The notes under the pieces: generated by a model
The model's input: the letters and a program-made list of their open reading frames with translations, nothing else
The model's database searches: none
What the model was told of the DNA's origin: nothing
Assembly: GCF_039724765.1 (NCBI RefSeq)
Contig: NZ_CP155729.1
Location: forward strand, 4,225,501 to 4,289,500
Length of the DNA: 64,000 nt
Direction: 5' to 3'
From: Sagittula stellata E-37
GTDB taxonomy: Bacteria > Pseudomonadota > Alphaproteobacteria > Rhodobacterales > Rhodobacteraceae
Shown here: piece by piece, positions 8,898 through 18,185 of the stretch
Layout of the letters: the number at the start of each line of letters is the position of its first letter
Position numbering within the stretch: position 1 is the stretch's first letter
Position numbers and translations under genes: made by a program

Positions 8898-10967
8898 TCA
8901 GACAGGCAGGTCCGCGCCCGGCCCGCTGCCCGGCGCCACGACGATATAGGCCCCCAGCCTCGATCTGCGGTCCGCATCGACCTCGTAGAGGTCCAGCGCC
9001 GCCGGGTTCAGGTCGTCGTTCTGCGTTGTGTCCGGTTTCTTCGCATTGGCCGCGATCAACCCGGCCGACAGCCCCAGCGCCCGTGTCAGGCGCCCGGCAG
9101 CCGCGCTAGTCCCCCCAAGTCGCCGGGTTGACCCGGACAGGGTGCCGCTTGCCCGAGTGCCACCAGAGAAGGCGCCGTGATCCACAAGCGTCGACACCGT
9201 CGGCCCCGCCACCGTCCAGTCCGAACCTTCGGCACTGTAATAGGCGGGGGCGAAGTTGGCATGTGTCGGCACCCCGTGGCGCGGCGTCCAGACAGCCGCA
9301 CCGCAGGAGAACACCTGCCGGGCCGATGTGGTGACAAGTGCGTTGTGACAACCGGACGGCGTGACCGGACAATCGTCCTGCGGCTGCGAATAGGAGGCAG
9401 CGGTCGTGCTCCACCCGTAGGCCCCGCTGTGATCGAAATAGGCCTGCCGTCCGCGCAGCAAGCTGCCACCAAGCGCGTCGTCGCGCTGGATCTGGCACAA
9501 CACGCAGACCTCTGCGTCGCCATCGTTCCGGACGTCGATGGTCCATGCGCCGGGCTGGGCCACCTCCTCCCGAGACTTGCGCTGCCTCGTCGGCGCGAGC
9601 GCCAGCGTGTAGTGCGCGGCCTCCACTTCGCCGACGCCGGCGGGACGTTCCGGAACGTGATAAAGCCGCGCAACCGAAGTTCCCCTGTCCTCAAGCGATA
9701 CGATCTCTCCGGGATTTAGCTTGAGGTACCCGGTGGTTGCCCCGTCCGGCGCGGTCACCGACAGGGCAATGTCGCCGGTCGCGCCGTTGCGCGGATGCAT
9801 CTCCACGAAACTCGCCGTCATGTCGTCGGGCTGCACGCGGACCACCGCCTGCCCCTCCGCCGCTTTCGGCAATTCGAGGGTGCACATCAGGTCGTCTCGA
9901 TAACTGTTGCCGAAGGACCAGACGATCCGCACAGGCTGGCCGGTCACTTCTTCCCAGACCCGCGCCTCCCGCGCCATCTGCCGCTCGACGAAGCGCGTGC
10001 CGTTCTTCGGTCCAGCGGTGTTTCCCAGCGACAGGTTCACGATCACCGGGGCCGATGTGCTGACCTCCGCCGCGCGCCGCAGGATCCATCGCAGGCCCTG
10101 CAGCATGTAGCTTTCGAACCACATGCCCGACGTGTCGTCGATGGTTTCGGATGGCAGTTGCACAGCGATCAGCGGCCAGCCTCGGACGGGATCGTTCTCG
10201 TCCTCCGGATCGGCCCCGGCGGCGAGGTCGAGGACATGCGTGCCGTGACTGGTCTGCGCGCCGAGCGCCGGACGCGTCCGCGGCCCACCCAGCGCCTTGT
10301 TGAAACGGGCGTAGGTCGCGTCTTCGGGCAGCAGCAAAAGGGCATCGATGTCCGCCGCGTTCAGCACCTGTCCCGAGAGAACGCCGCCCTCCGTGCTGCG
10401 GCTTTCCAGTGCCTGCAGCCAGACCGCGTGAAAGCGCGTACGACTGGTGCCGTCCCGCTGCGTCCTGCGGAAACGCGTGTTCAGGAAACCCACACCGTCG
10501 TCGATGATCGCCACGATCGGGGCACCCGGCGCAGTGGAAGCCGCGGCCGGGGTGGGTGCAGACATCACCGGCGCAGGCGCATCTTCCAGCCGCACGGCCA
10601 CACCAGTGTCGAGCACGTCGAAAAGCTGTGCATGCGCGCTGTCGGGAGTGCCGACCTTCCGATACAGCGCGTATTCGTCGGGCAGGTCCGCGTGGGTTGC
10701 GGGGTCGTCGATGCGCGCCAGAAGCGCCTGTGTCTCATGGGGGTCCATCAACAGGACCGGGCTGGACGCCAGCGCTTCGGCCAATGCAATGCGCGCGGCC
10801 AACGGGTCGTCTCCGGTCTTGAGCGCGACAAAGATCGGCTCATACTCCGCGCCGCCGTCCTCACGCTGCGGCGGCAGGGCGTCCAGACGCTTGCCCAGCA
10901 GGCGCGACCAGTCGAGATAGGCATCGCGAAAGGTATGTGGCCGCGGCGCGCTCCAGGTAAATCCCAT
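8898..10967 (-). CDS. subtilisin-like serine protease (S8 family)
   Basis: The 689-residue product carries a recognisable S8 catalytic triad: Asp in IVAIIDDGVGF (about residue 160), His in SHGTHVLDLAAG (about 250) and Ser in GGTSAAAGRL (about 645). Asn-containing strands VIVNLSLGN and WSFGNS lie between them. About 140 residues precede the catalytic core, and a beta-rich insertion separates His from Ser. No signal peptide is visible, so it is probably intracellular or exported by another route. The start is the Met before GFTWSAPRPH, which has a GGGGGAAG ribosome site 5 bases upstream; an upstream Met lacks one. The gene lies between two haloperoxidase-fold genes. Confidence 0.82.
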   Translation of the reverse strand: MGFTWSAPRPHTFRDAYLDWSRLLGKRLDALPPQREDGGAEYEPIFVALKTGDDPLAARIALAEALASSPVLLMDPHETQALLARIDDPATHADLPDEYALYRKVGTPDSAHAQLFDVLDTGVAVRLEDAPAPVMSAPTPAAASTAPGAPIVAIIDDGVGFLNTRFRRTQRDGTSRTRFHAVWLQALESRSTEGGVLSGQVLNAADIDALLLLPEDATYARFNKALGGPRTRPALGAQTSHGTHVLDLAAGADPEDENDPVRGWPLIAVQLPSETIDDTSGMWFESYMLQGLRWILRRAAEVSTSAPVIVNLSLGNTAGPKNGTRFVERQMAREARVWEEVTGQPVRIVWSFGNSYRDDLMCTLELPKAAEGQAVVRVQPDDMTASFVEMHPRNGATGDIALSVTAPDGATTGYLKLNPGEIVSLEDRGTSVARLYHVPERPAGVGEVEAAHYTLALAPTRQRKSREEVAQPGAWTIDVRNDGDAEVCVLCQIQRDDALGGSLLRGRQAYFDHSGAYGWSTTAASYSQPQDDCPVTPSGCHNALVTTSARQVFSCGAAVWTPRHGVPTHANFAPAYYSAEGSDWTVAGPTVSTLVDHGAFSGGTRASGTLSGSTRRLGGTSAAAGRLTRALGLSAGLIAANAKKPDTTQNDDLNPAALDLYEVDADRRSRLGAYIVVAPGSGPGADLPV

Positions 10968-11227
10968 CGAAACTTCCCCCTGTTTGCCTTTGCGTAAATC
11001 AAAGGCGGTTTCCAAGACCCGGTCAAGCAAGCCGCTGGAATGCCAAGGTGAATTGCGCAGAATTCACGCCGTCCGATGCGTGAATACCAGCCCTTTGAAT
11101 CGCAATTCATCACGCATTCACGGGCGAATTACGAAGCACTCACGGAACGATCACGCAAGCTGGGCATGGTTGGATTAACGCATCGTCAACAGCGCCTGCA
11201 GAGCGCCGGGACCATCCGGGGGAAGAC

Positions 11228-12721
11228 ATGACTCGCATCCAGACGCCAGACCAAGAAAGCCGCCGCAAATCCGTCACCTCCAGACTGAAGGTGATCGACG
11301 GCGGAGGCGCCCACGGCGGCGCCCGCCACCAGCCAATTGTGCCGGAGGCGCCGCGCGTCTGTGCATCGGAACTCGCGGCCGACATGGCCGAGATCTTTGC
11401 CCTGTCGCTGCTGCGCAAGCGCGGGCTGGCCGAGCTGGACGATCCGCACTGCGCAATCTGGATCGACGGCGCCACGCATTTTACGCTGCACGAACTGCTT
11501 TGCGATCTGCGCAGCCTGGCGTGGTTCGACCAGACACGCATCCTGCCGGAGATTGCTGGCGACGCCGAAGCCGAGCAGCGGCGCGCCCTGCGCTGGAACG
11601 CCGATGGCCAATTGACCCTCCGGACGCTGTTCAACTGCGGAGTCGCCCTGCGCGGCACGCAAACGAGGGTGTCCGCTTTCTGGAGCGGGGACCACGCCGG
11701 TGCCGTAACCGACCCGGTGCGCCGCCCGCCCTCACCCGGGGCGCCGATGTCGGTGTGGCACGACTGGTGCGGCCGCCACAGCGGTGCAACGCTTCGGACG
11801 CCGCGCGACGGTGCGTCCAAGACAGACCCCGGCACGCTGGAGGAGATGGCCAGCGGCCTGCACGAGACACCGTCGGGCCGCCCTTTCTACAACGCCGCGC
11901 TCAAGGCTTTGGCTCATCGCACCGCGCTCGACGGCGGGCTGGCGTTGTCGGAACCGATGTGGCGCGGGCCCCGCCTGCTATCGCTCATGGCAGAGGCCGA
12001 GACACGCGCCCGCCGCACCGCGCTGGAGTTGCTCATGTCGCGCAGCCGTCTTGCCCGGCCCGCCGTGACCGCCGCCCGGATGACCGTCTGGCTAGCCCGC
12101 GAAGAACGCGGGGACGAGCCGGCCAGCGCCCTCTACCGGGCCGCCGCCGACGAACTGGCGGAATGCGCGCCCAACCTGCTGTACTGGGTCAGCCGCGACA
12201 ACGGCATATTGCGCGGCCGGCAAAGGTTCGACACGGCACTGTTCCTGCCGTTGGCCGAACCCGAGCGGCAAGCGGTCCCGCCCTCCGACTGTGCCAGCCA
12301 CGTCGTCGTGGCGGGTGCCATGGCAACCCTCTTGAAGGCGGTCTTCGACACGTCCCGGCGTGCACAGATCCAGATGGTCGGCACGACCGGTCCAGCACAG
12401 GCCCTGGCGGAAGAGGCCGACCGCATGGCCTCCAACATCGCGCTGGCCCGCATCGTGTCGGGCGGCTGGCATCCTGCAGAGAACCATCAGCAATTGCGGC
12501 TGGGTCAGGCCATCGCGCTCCAGATCCTGCGCGAGACGCTGGAGACCGACAACCGCAGCGCCACGCTCGACCTGACCGACTTCGACGACCGCCCGCTGCG
12601 GATCGAGGCGCATCCCCGTCATTTCGGTCGCGGCTTTGCGCAATTGCGGGCGAATGGCGCCGCAGTGCCGTGGCCTCAGGAAGCCGCGCCGCCCGCCGCA
12701 CACCTGACGGCCGTGGTTTAG
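11228..12721 (+). CDS. divergent vanadium-haloperoxidase-like protein
   Basis: This 497-residue soluble protein resembles bacterial vanadium bromoperoxidase-like proteins along its length. The N-terminal helix CASELAADMAEIFALSLLRK matches the family's ELAAEMAE element. RPFYNAALKAL follows, and the C-terminal PAP2-like core has SHVVVAGAMATLLKAVFD and MASNIALARIVSGGWHPAEN. Reading these against the usual AGHATVAGA and GRNxAGVHxRSD motifs, the acid-base His and the Arg appear kept. The vanadate-ligand His position reads Trp, with a His one residue later. Activity is therefore doubtful. The 3' end overlaps the convergent DUF1194 gene by 4 bases. The family assignment rests on remembered motifs, not an alignment. 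Confidence 0.6.
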   Translation: MTRIQTPDQESRRKSVTSRLKVIDGGGAHGGARHQPIVPEAPRVCASELAADMAEIFALSLLRKRGLAELDDPHCAIWIDGATHFTLHELLCDLRSLAWFDQTRILPEIAGDAEAEQRRALRWNADGQLTLRTLFNCGVALRGTQTRVSAFWSGDHAGAVTDPVRRPPSPGAPMSVWHDWCGRHSGATLRTPRDGASKTDPGTLEEMASGLHETPSGRPFYNAALKALAHRTALDGGLALSEPMWRGPRLLSLMAEAETRARRTALELLMSRSRLARPAVTAARMTVWLAREERGDEPASALYRAAADELAECAPNLLYWVSRDNGILRGRQRFDTALFLPLAEPERQAVPPSDCASHVVVAGAMATLLKAVFDTSRRAQIQMVGTTGPAQALAEEADRMASNIALARIVSGGWHPAENHQQLRLGQAIALQILRETLETDNRSATLDLTDFDDRPLRIEAHPRHFGRGFAQLRANGAAVPWPQEAAPPAAHLTAVV

Positions 12722-13419
12722 CGCGCGGCGATCTTGCGCGGCGCGGGAACGGTGCCGGATATCTCCAGGATCAGCTTGCGCTTCACGGCCTCGGCAAAGC
12801 TGTCACGGCTCTCTGCCGTCACGACGAAGGCACCCGGTCCGCCGATGATCCGCTTCTCGTAGAGCGCCTCAAGCCCGCCCTGAGCGCGCCCGGGATCGTC
12901 CGGACGCAGGATCGGCAGGGCATTTATCGTCACGCCCGCCGCCAAGACCGTGTCGCGGGCTTCCTCGATGGACGGACCCGACCAGTTGTTTGCACTGTCG
13001 CCCGAGAAATCGATCACCCTGCGCCAGCCGTCATGCGCATTGGCGTCCATTAGCCCCAGCGCATCCAGCAACGCGCCACCGATCGCATTGCGCCCGTAGG
13101 CCTGGCGCGGCTTGCCCGTCAGTTCGTCGGCGAAGGCCTGCGCTGTCTCCGGCCCGTCGATCAGCGTCCAGTCCGCCACGACGGCGGTGTTGGCCGCCCA
13201 TTCGACATAGGTGACGGCGATGCTGCCATAGGCGGTGCCCCCGATGGCCGCCAGGACCTCCGGGTCGGTGATGGCCTGCGCGTAGCCCTGCCGCTGGAAG
13301 GCGATTTCGCGGGAATCTATGCTGCCGGAGGCATCCGCCAACAACACCAGTTCGAGATCGGTATCCTGCGCCTGCACCACGCTGGCGCTGAGCACCAAGG
13401 CCAGAAGACGTGCCAGCAT
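12718..13419 (-). CDS. DUF1194 secreted von Willebrand factor A-like protein
   Basis: The 233-residue protein has a cleavable signal peptide ending in VVQAQ. A VWA-like domain follows with the MIDAS motif DASGS (about residues 29-33), GRNAIGGAL and VIDFSGDSANN. DUF1194 proteins are periplasmic or secreted, common in Rhodobacteraceae and of unknown ligand. The metal-ion site predicts Mg-dependent protein binding. It is convergent with the haloperoxidase-like gene and divergent from the cytochrome gene. Confidence 0.85.
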   Translation of the reverse strand: MLARLLALVLSASVVQAQDTDLELVLLADASGSIDSREIAFQRQGYAQAITDPEVLAAIGGTAYGSIAVTYVEWAANTAVVADWTLIDGPETAQAFADELTGKPRQAYGRNAIGGALLDALGLMDANAHDGWRRVIDFSGDSANNWSGPSIEEARDTVLAAGVTINALPILRPDDPGRAQGGLEALYEKRIIGGPGAFVVTAESRDSFAEAVKRKLILEISGTVPAPRKIAAR

Positions 13420-13547
13420 CCGAAATCCCCCCGTTGCGATCCCGGAAAGGCTAGCACGGCAGGCGCGCAGCTCCAGTCTTGATGCGTGTCAAGGCACGCA
13501 GAGGTGATCCGCGCCATCCTGCCCGAAGGGAGATCAAGGAGAACGCC

Positions 13548-13946
13548 ATGACCCGCCTCGCCGCTCTGCTCTGTTGTCTTGCACTGCCCGCTATCGCACA
13601 GGATGCGGAGGTCGGGCGTGACATATTCACCCGGCATTGCGCCACCTGCCACGGCCTGGAAGGACGAGGCGACGGGCCGATGGCCGGTGTGATGACGATC
13701 AAACCGGTCAACCTCACCGAACTCGCCGCACAGAACGGTGGGGCGTTCCCGATGGAACGGGTTGTCAAACGCATCGACGGGCGCGATCCGCTGGTCAGTC
13801 ACGGCTCGCCCATGCCGGTCTACGGAGGCTTTTTCGAAGGGCGCTTTGACGTGCCGATCGAAACCCCTGGCGGACAGCCGGTTCTGACCTCGCGCCCGGT
13901 CGTGGACCTTGTCGCGTTCATCACGCAGATCCAGCGGCAGGAGTAA
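13548..13946 (+). CDS. periplasmic c-type cytochrome
   Basis: This 132-residue protein has a signal peptide (LAALLCCLALPAIAQ) and a single heme-binding CATCH motif near residue 30. A Met in the later part (SHGSPMPVYGG) is a good candidate for the axial ligand. It therefore looks like a class I, mono-heme electron carrier in the periplasm. The start is the ATG behind an AAGGAGA ribosome site; a further upstream Met would add an implausible basic leader. The partner oxidoreductase cannot be named from the neighbourhood. Confidence 0.85.
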   Translation: MTRLAALLCCLALPAIAQDAEVGRDIFTRHCATCHGLEGRGDGPMAGVMTIKPVNLTELAAQNGGAFPMERVVKRIDGRDPLVSHGSPMPVYGGFFEGRFDVPIETPGGQPVLTSRPVVDLVAFITQIQRQE

Positions 13947-13947
13947 A

Positions 13948-14631
13948 TCAGCGGCAGATGCCCTCGGTCTGCACGTCCTTCCAGGGGACCCGCACACGCG
14001 GTGTGGTGATGACGTGGTCCAGTCGGTCGATGGGCATCTCGGCTCCGATCAGCCGGCGCAGCCGGTCGGTGCGCGGCGCCTCGGGGTCCAGCAAGCGGCA
14101 GCAGACGTATTCCTCCACGATGCTGCCCTGCTGTTCGTACCCGTAGTCGAGAAACCGCGTCGCATTGTCGGGATCGAAGAGGTAGGGGTCCTTCGATGCG
14201 ACGTGCTCGTTCAGCGCTTTCAAAGGTGTATAGCCGGTGCGCTTGCGGTTCTGCCACTGCCAGATATGGGTCGCCTCGTGCGCGAACAGCATTGCTTCCA
14301 GCAGATCGACCTCTTCCGGCCAGCCCTTCAGGAAATCGGTGCGGTAGATGTCATCACGGATCATCACCTTGTTGAAAAGCACGGTGGCCGCAGGCGCGAC
14401 CGTGACTTCGGTGGTCTCAGACAAGGGTGGCCAGATACGTTCCTGGCAGGTCGTGCGCGGCCGAACCGGGATGCGATAGGTCATCGCGCCAGCGAAATGG
14501 CCATCGACCAGCCGGATCTTCGAGGTGTCGAGTTCAGGTCCATGGATGGCAGCAAGATACTCGGCCTCTGAAGGGGTCAGGGGCCGGCCACAGGCCGCAA
14601 GCAGCAATAGGAACATCAAGACGAAACGCAT
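13948..14631 (-). CDS. putative lipoprotein with HExxH zinc-protease-like motif
   Basis: The 227-residue product starts with MRFVLMFLLLLAAC, a lipoprotein signal with a clear lipobox. Near residue 105 it has AHEATHIWQWQ, an HExxH motif of the zincin type. Several conserved-looking Cys and Trp residues follow. I cannot name a family; DUF-type proteins with this motif resemble a membrane-anchored metallopeptidase or its inactive relative. The start was chosen at the Met that begins the signal peptide, although its ribosome site is weak. It is convergent with the cytochrome gene, 1 base apart. Confidence 0.65.
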   Translation of the reverse strand: MRFVLMFLLLLAACGRPLTPSEAEYLAAIHGPELDTSKIRLVDGHFAGAMTYRIPVRPRTTCQERIWPPLSETTEVTVAPAATVLFNKVMIRDDIYRTDFLKGWPEEVDLLEAMLFAHEATHIWQWQNRKRTGYTPLKALNEHVASKDPYLFDPDNATRFLDYGYEQQGSIVEEYVCCRLLDPEAPRTDRLRRLIGAEMPIDRLDHVITTPRVRVPWKDVQTEGICR

Positions 14632-14895
14632 TGCCAGAGGATGGCGCGGCGACGGGCGGATTGGCAAGCGGTGTAAGTGAAGCCACGCCAAAATGGCCTA
14701 TCCGGCCGGCCCCCAAAATGCGTTTCCACCGGTGCGGCGTGCCGAGTGCCAACGCGACTTGCAAGAACAGCCCGTCGCATAAGGCAAGTGTAGATTGCGA
14801 CACAAAGTTGCCGGGCAAACCGAAGACCGCTTAATCGCAAGGTAATCTCTCGGGGTTAGAGCAATGTGATCTTTGTTTCTTTTCGGGAACCCGTG

Positions 14896-15192
14896 ATGCG
14901 CATAGCCGCAATGATATGTCTGGTCCTGGCGCCCCTGATAGCGGCACCTGTGTTGGCTGTCACTGGCCGCCCGATTCAAACCGCAACCACATTTCTTGTT
15001 GTCGGACCTGTAAACGGTTTGCCCGACATCCTGCGGCGCGCGGGCGGCCGTCCCATCGGCCCGACCCGCGCACCGCTTGCCCTGCTCGCGGTTGCAGACA
15101 CGCACCCTGAAAGCTTTGCGGAGCGGTTGAGAAACGAGGGTGCTTGGCTGGTCCTCGACGGCGCGATAGCAGCGCAAATATGCGGAGTTTAG
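14896..15192 (+). CDS. small secreted protein upstream of a chemoreceptor
   Basis: This 98-residue protein has a signal peptide ([21 protein letters not shown]) and a mature part of about 77 residues, rich in Ala, Gly and Pro, ending in AAQICGV. It matches no family I recognise. Its stop codon lies 1 base before the ATG of the methyl-accepting chemotaxis gene, so the two are almost certainly translated together. A periplasmic partner or ligand-presenting subunit of the receptor is a reasonable guess. The ATG at 14896 begins the signal peptide; an upstream in-frame ATG at 14866 is also possible. Confidence 0.6.
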   Translation: MRIAAMICLVLAPLIAAPVLAVTGRPIQTATTFLVVGPVNGLPDILRRAGGRPIGPTRAPLALLAVADTHPESFAERLRNEGAWLVLDGAIAAQICGV

Positions 15193-15193
15193 A

Positions 15194-16753
15194 ATGACCG
15201 ACATTAACTCTTCCCTGGAAGTTGCGCAGGCAAAAGGTCTGCGCCTGGTTGGCTATCTCAACGTCCTGCTGACACCCGTGCCAGCGGTCGGTGCTTGGCT
15301 GGCGGGACTGTCGCCTTGGCCGTTTCTCGCGATGTCTTTCGTAATTGCCGCGGTCACCATCGGCCTTCAGTTTCGTGGCGGCGGGATTGCACGGATTGCG
15401 GTTTCACTTGGTGCCATGGGGCAATTGCCCCTGCTGACTGCAGCATTGGCCGGCAACCCGTGGCAGCTTGACTCCCACTTGATCTATTTTGCCGTGCTGG
15501 CCGTACTGGTCATCCTGCAAGACCGGCGCGCGCTCCTCTCCGCTTCAGGGATCGTCATTGTTCACCACGCGGTGCTCACCTTTTTCCTCCCGACACTGAT
15601 TTATCCAAGCGGCGGTTTGCTGATAGATTTGGGTCGCTTGGCGCTACACGGCGCCGTTTGGGTGGCTGAAACCGGGGGCTTGTTCTACCTTTTGAGCATG
15701 CAGTTGGGTCAACGCGAACAGATCGAACAAGAGTCGGCCAGGCTGTCCATTGCGCTGACCAGTTCCCAAGAACTGCAAGAGGACTTGACCAAGAAGGAGG
15801 CGGAACAGCTCAATGTCATGGAGCAGTTCAGCGTGGCTCTGACCAGACTGGCAAAGGGCGATCTCGCAACGCGCATCGAGACAGTGTTTCCAGATCAGTT
15901 CGAACCTTTGCGAACCGAATTCAACAGCGCGGTGCACGCGTTGTCCACGGCAATGACACGCGTGCAGGAAAACGCAGATTCAATAAAAGCGGATACAAGG
16001 AGCATTGCTTCTGCGTCCGACAAACTTGCCAAGCGGACAGAGGATCAGGCGAACGCACTGGGAAGCGTGACCTCGCGGATCGACAAAATCAGTGAGGTCA
16101 TGTCCTCCACATCAGGGGACGCCCAACAGGCAGCGCTGATGACAGCCGAGACGAGAACCGACGCGGAAAATGGCATGAAAGTGGTCGATGGCGCTTTGGA
16201 TGCAATGGGCCAAATCAAGAGCAGCTCAGACCGGATCCTTTCGGTTGTCGATTTGATCGAAGACGTGGCGTTGCAGACCAACCTCCTGGCCCTCAATGCA
16301 GGGGTCGAAGCCGCGCGTGCAGGGGCGGCCGGCCAAGGGTTCGCTGTTGTCGCATCGGAAGTTCGCGCGCTCGCCGGCCGTTCTTCGGATGCGGCACAAG
16401 AAATCAGTGTCCTCATCAACGATAGCGCCCGTCAGGTACAGAACGGCGTGGAACTGGTAGACAACGCCGGTGCGGTACTTCGCGGTGTTCTTGAAGCTGT
16501 GCGCAAGGCATCTGACGCAATGCAGAATATCGCGGAGACTGTGGGGACACATTCACAAGGAATTGCGGATCTGAAACATACCATGGGTGAGCTCGATCAG
16601 CTTACACAGCAAAATGCAGGCATGTTTGAAGAAACCTCCGCTGCAACGGCAGCTTTGAACGCTGCGACCAATCTGCTCAGCGAGGTGGTCGCGGAATTCC
16701 AGAGCGCTTCCGAGCAGGATGAGCCAGCACAGGTTATGCGCAACGTCGCATAG
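15194..16753 (+). CDS. methyl-accepting chemotaxis protein with multi-span membrane sensor
   Basis: The 519-residue receptor has an N-terminal membrane region of about five or six hydrophobic segments (residues 20-175). A HAMP-like linker follows ([18 protein letters not shown]). The cytoplasmic signalling domain has the tip sequence [20 protein letters not shown], which binds CheA/CheW. There is no periplasmic ligand-binding domain, so it probably senses through the membrane region or with the small secreted protein encoded just upstream. Methylation-type Gln/Glu pairs are visible in the flanking coiled coils. No other chemotaxis gene is nearby. Confidence 0.88.
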   Translation: MTDINSSLEVAQAKGLRLVGYLNVLLTPVPAVGAWLAGLSPWPFLAMSFVIAAVTIGLQFRGGGIARIAVSLGAMGQLPLLTAALAGNPWQLDSHLIYFAVLAVLVILQDRRALLSASGIVIVHHAVLTFFLPTLIYPSGGLLIDLGRLALHGAVWVAETGGLFYLLSMQLGQREQIEQESARLSIALTSSQELQEDLTKKEAEQLNVMEQFSVALTRLAKGDLATRIETVFPDQFEPLRTEFNSAVHALSTAMTRVQENADSIKADTRSIASASDKLAKRTEDQANALGSVTSRIDKISEVMSSTSGDAQQAALMTAETRTDAENGMKVVDGALDAMGQIKSSSDRILSVVDLIEDVALQTNLLALNAGVEAARAGAAGQGFAVVASEVRALAGRSSDAAQEISVLINDSARQVQNGVELVDNAGAVLRGVLEAVRKASDAMQNIAETVGTHSQGIADLKHTMGELDQLTQQNAGMFEETSAATAALNAATNLLSEVVAEFQSASEQDEPAQVMRNVA

Positions 16754-16942
16754 CGCCTAAGTGTTTGATCCGTTTACATGAAGACGGCGAGACGGCTGGC
16801 AAGCGAGGGATTCCCCAGGATAACGGCGACTGCAAAGGCTCCAATGCCCGCTTCCGCGACGAGATGCTCGGAGACGAAGTGTTTGCCACTTGGCGTTAAG
16901 CACAGATTTTGATCGAACGATGGCGCCAATCCATCAGGCCAC

Positions 16943-17143
16943 TCAGCGCTTTCGGATACAGACCACCAGCTCCCAAGAGCATCGTCCCGATGGACCCAAG
17001 CCCCACCATCGATGAACATTCCGACCGGACCACTCGGTGGGGTACTTCACACAGAAGGAGGCGGCGCGAAGGTTGACTTCCTCCGGGAACTGCGCACGTT
17101 TGAGACACACTAGGGGCCCCGCCCTGCCGGCAAGACATGCCAA
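16943..17143 (-). pseudogene. possible transposase remnant (IS6-like N-terminus)
   Basis: The interval between the chemoreceptor and the LysR gene (16754-17231) holds no intact gene. On the minus strand a 66-residue frame contains AQFPEEVNLRAASFCVKYP and NVHRWWGLGPSG, ending in CIRKR. This spacing resembles the N-terminal part of IS6-family transposases (FPxEIIxxAV, then VxxWWxxFGP, then IRKR). The frame then stops, and the catalytic DDE part is not recognisable. I read it as a decayed insertion-sequence fragment, but the similarity is weak and judged by eye. Confidence 0.35.
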
Positions 17144-17231
17144 TCATGAAATCCGCGCAACGCCGGTCGCGTGAAACGTCACTTCTGCGATCAGGTTCGC
17201 ACATCGACCGCCAACATCCCAGAGTTCCGAC

Positions 17232-18155
17232 ATGAGTTTAAATTTCGAACTTCAGGATCTTCGGGCATTTGTCGCAATCGTTGACCTCGGCTCTTTCCGC
17301 AAGGCGTCGGAAGCGCTCAATATTTCGCAACCGGCCCTCACCCGCCGGATAAAGGCTTTTGAGTACAAGCTTGCCAACCAGCTTTTCGAGCGTTCTACGC
17401 GGCACGTCTTTCTGACCAACGTCGGCCGGGAACTGGAACCGACCATCCGGCGCACCCTTTCGGAGATCGACGAGCAATTCGGCGTGATCTCGGATTCCGC
17501 ATATTTCAGATCGGGGCTGGTTTCCATCGCCTGCGTTCCGACGTCGATGGTCAGCTTTCTGCCCAAGCTCATCGGCCAATTCCACACGGAGTATCCAAAG
17601 GCCAGCTTCCGCGTTTTGGATTCCTCGTCCACCCACGTGATCGAAAGCGTCCTGAACGGCTCTGCCGATTTCGGCGTGACATTCATGGGACAAACGGACG
17701 GTCAGGTCGATTTCATTCCGTTGTTCGATGACGAGTTCGTGGCGCTAACCCGCAAGGACGATCCGCTTGTTGAGAACCCCAGCATCGCGTGGAGCCAGTT
17801 GGCGACCCGCCAACTGATCGGGGTCAATCGCTCCAGCGGCAACCGGACGCTGCTGGACGCCAGTCTGGCGAAGGAAGGCCTCAAGCTGAACTGGGCGCAT
17901 GAGGTGAACCATCTGTCGGCGGCGATAGGCCTCGTGCAACATGGCGTGGGCGTGTCGGTGCTGCCGGGGCTGGCCTATGTCGACGCGCCGATGGACGATC
18001 TTTGCATCACGCCGCTGGTTGCGCCCACGCTGTCGCGCACGCTTGGCATCATCCAGCGCAAGGGCGCGCGGCACGGGCGTCTGGTGAATGCGTTCCTCGA
18101 TCTGCTGAAATCGTCGCCCATCGTGGATGCGGGCCAGCCGGATCTCGCAAAGTGA
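17232..18155 (+). CDS. LysR-family transcriptional regulator
   Basis: The 307-residue protein has the LysR N-terminal helix-turn-helix (LGSFRKASEALNISQPALTR, residues 18-37), then a periplasmic-binding-like effector domain to the end. The likely targets are the CoA-transferase gene (convergent, 30 bases away) and the divergent aldehyde dehydrogenase operon beyond it. LysR proteins usually bind near the genes they control and respond to a pathway intermediate. The effector is unknown. Confidence 0.9.
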   Translation: MSLNFELQDLRAFVAIVDLGSFRKASEALNISQPALTRRIKAFEYKLANQLFERSTRHVFLTNVGRELEPTIRRTLSEIDEQFGVISDSAYFRSGLVSIACVPTSMVSFLPKLIGQFHTEYPKASFRVLDSSSTHVIESVLNGSADFGVTFMGQTDGQVDFIPLFDDEFVALTRKDDPLVENPSIAWSQLATRQLIGVNRSSGNRTLLDASLAKEGLKLNWAHEVNHLSAAIGLVQHGVGVSVLPGLAYVDAPMDDLCITPLVAPTLSRTLGIIQRKGARHGRLVNAFLDLLKSSPIVDAGQPDLAK

Positions 18156-18185
18156 CCCCGCGCGCCCGGTAGCGACCCGGCGCTG

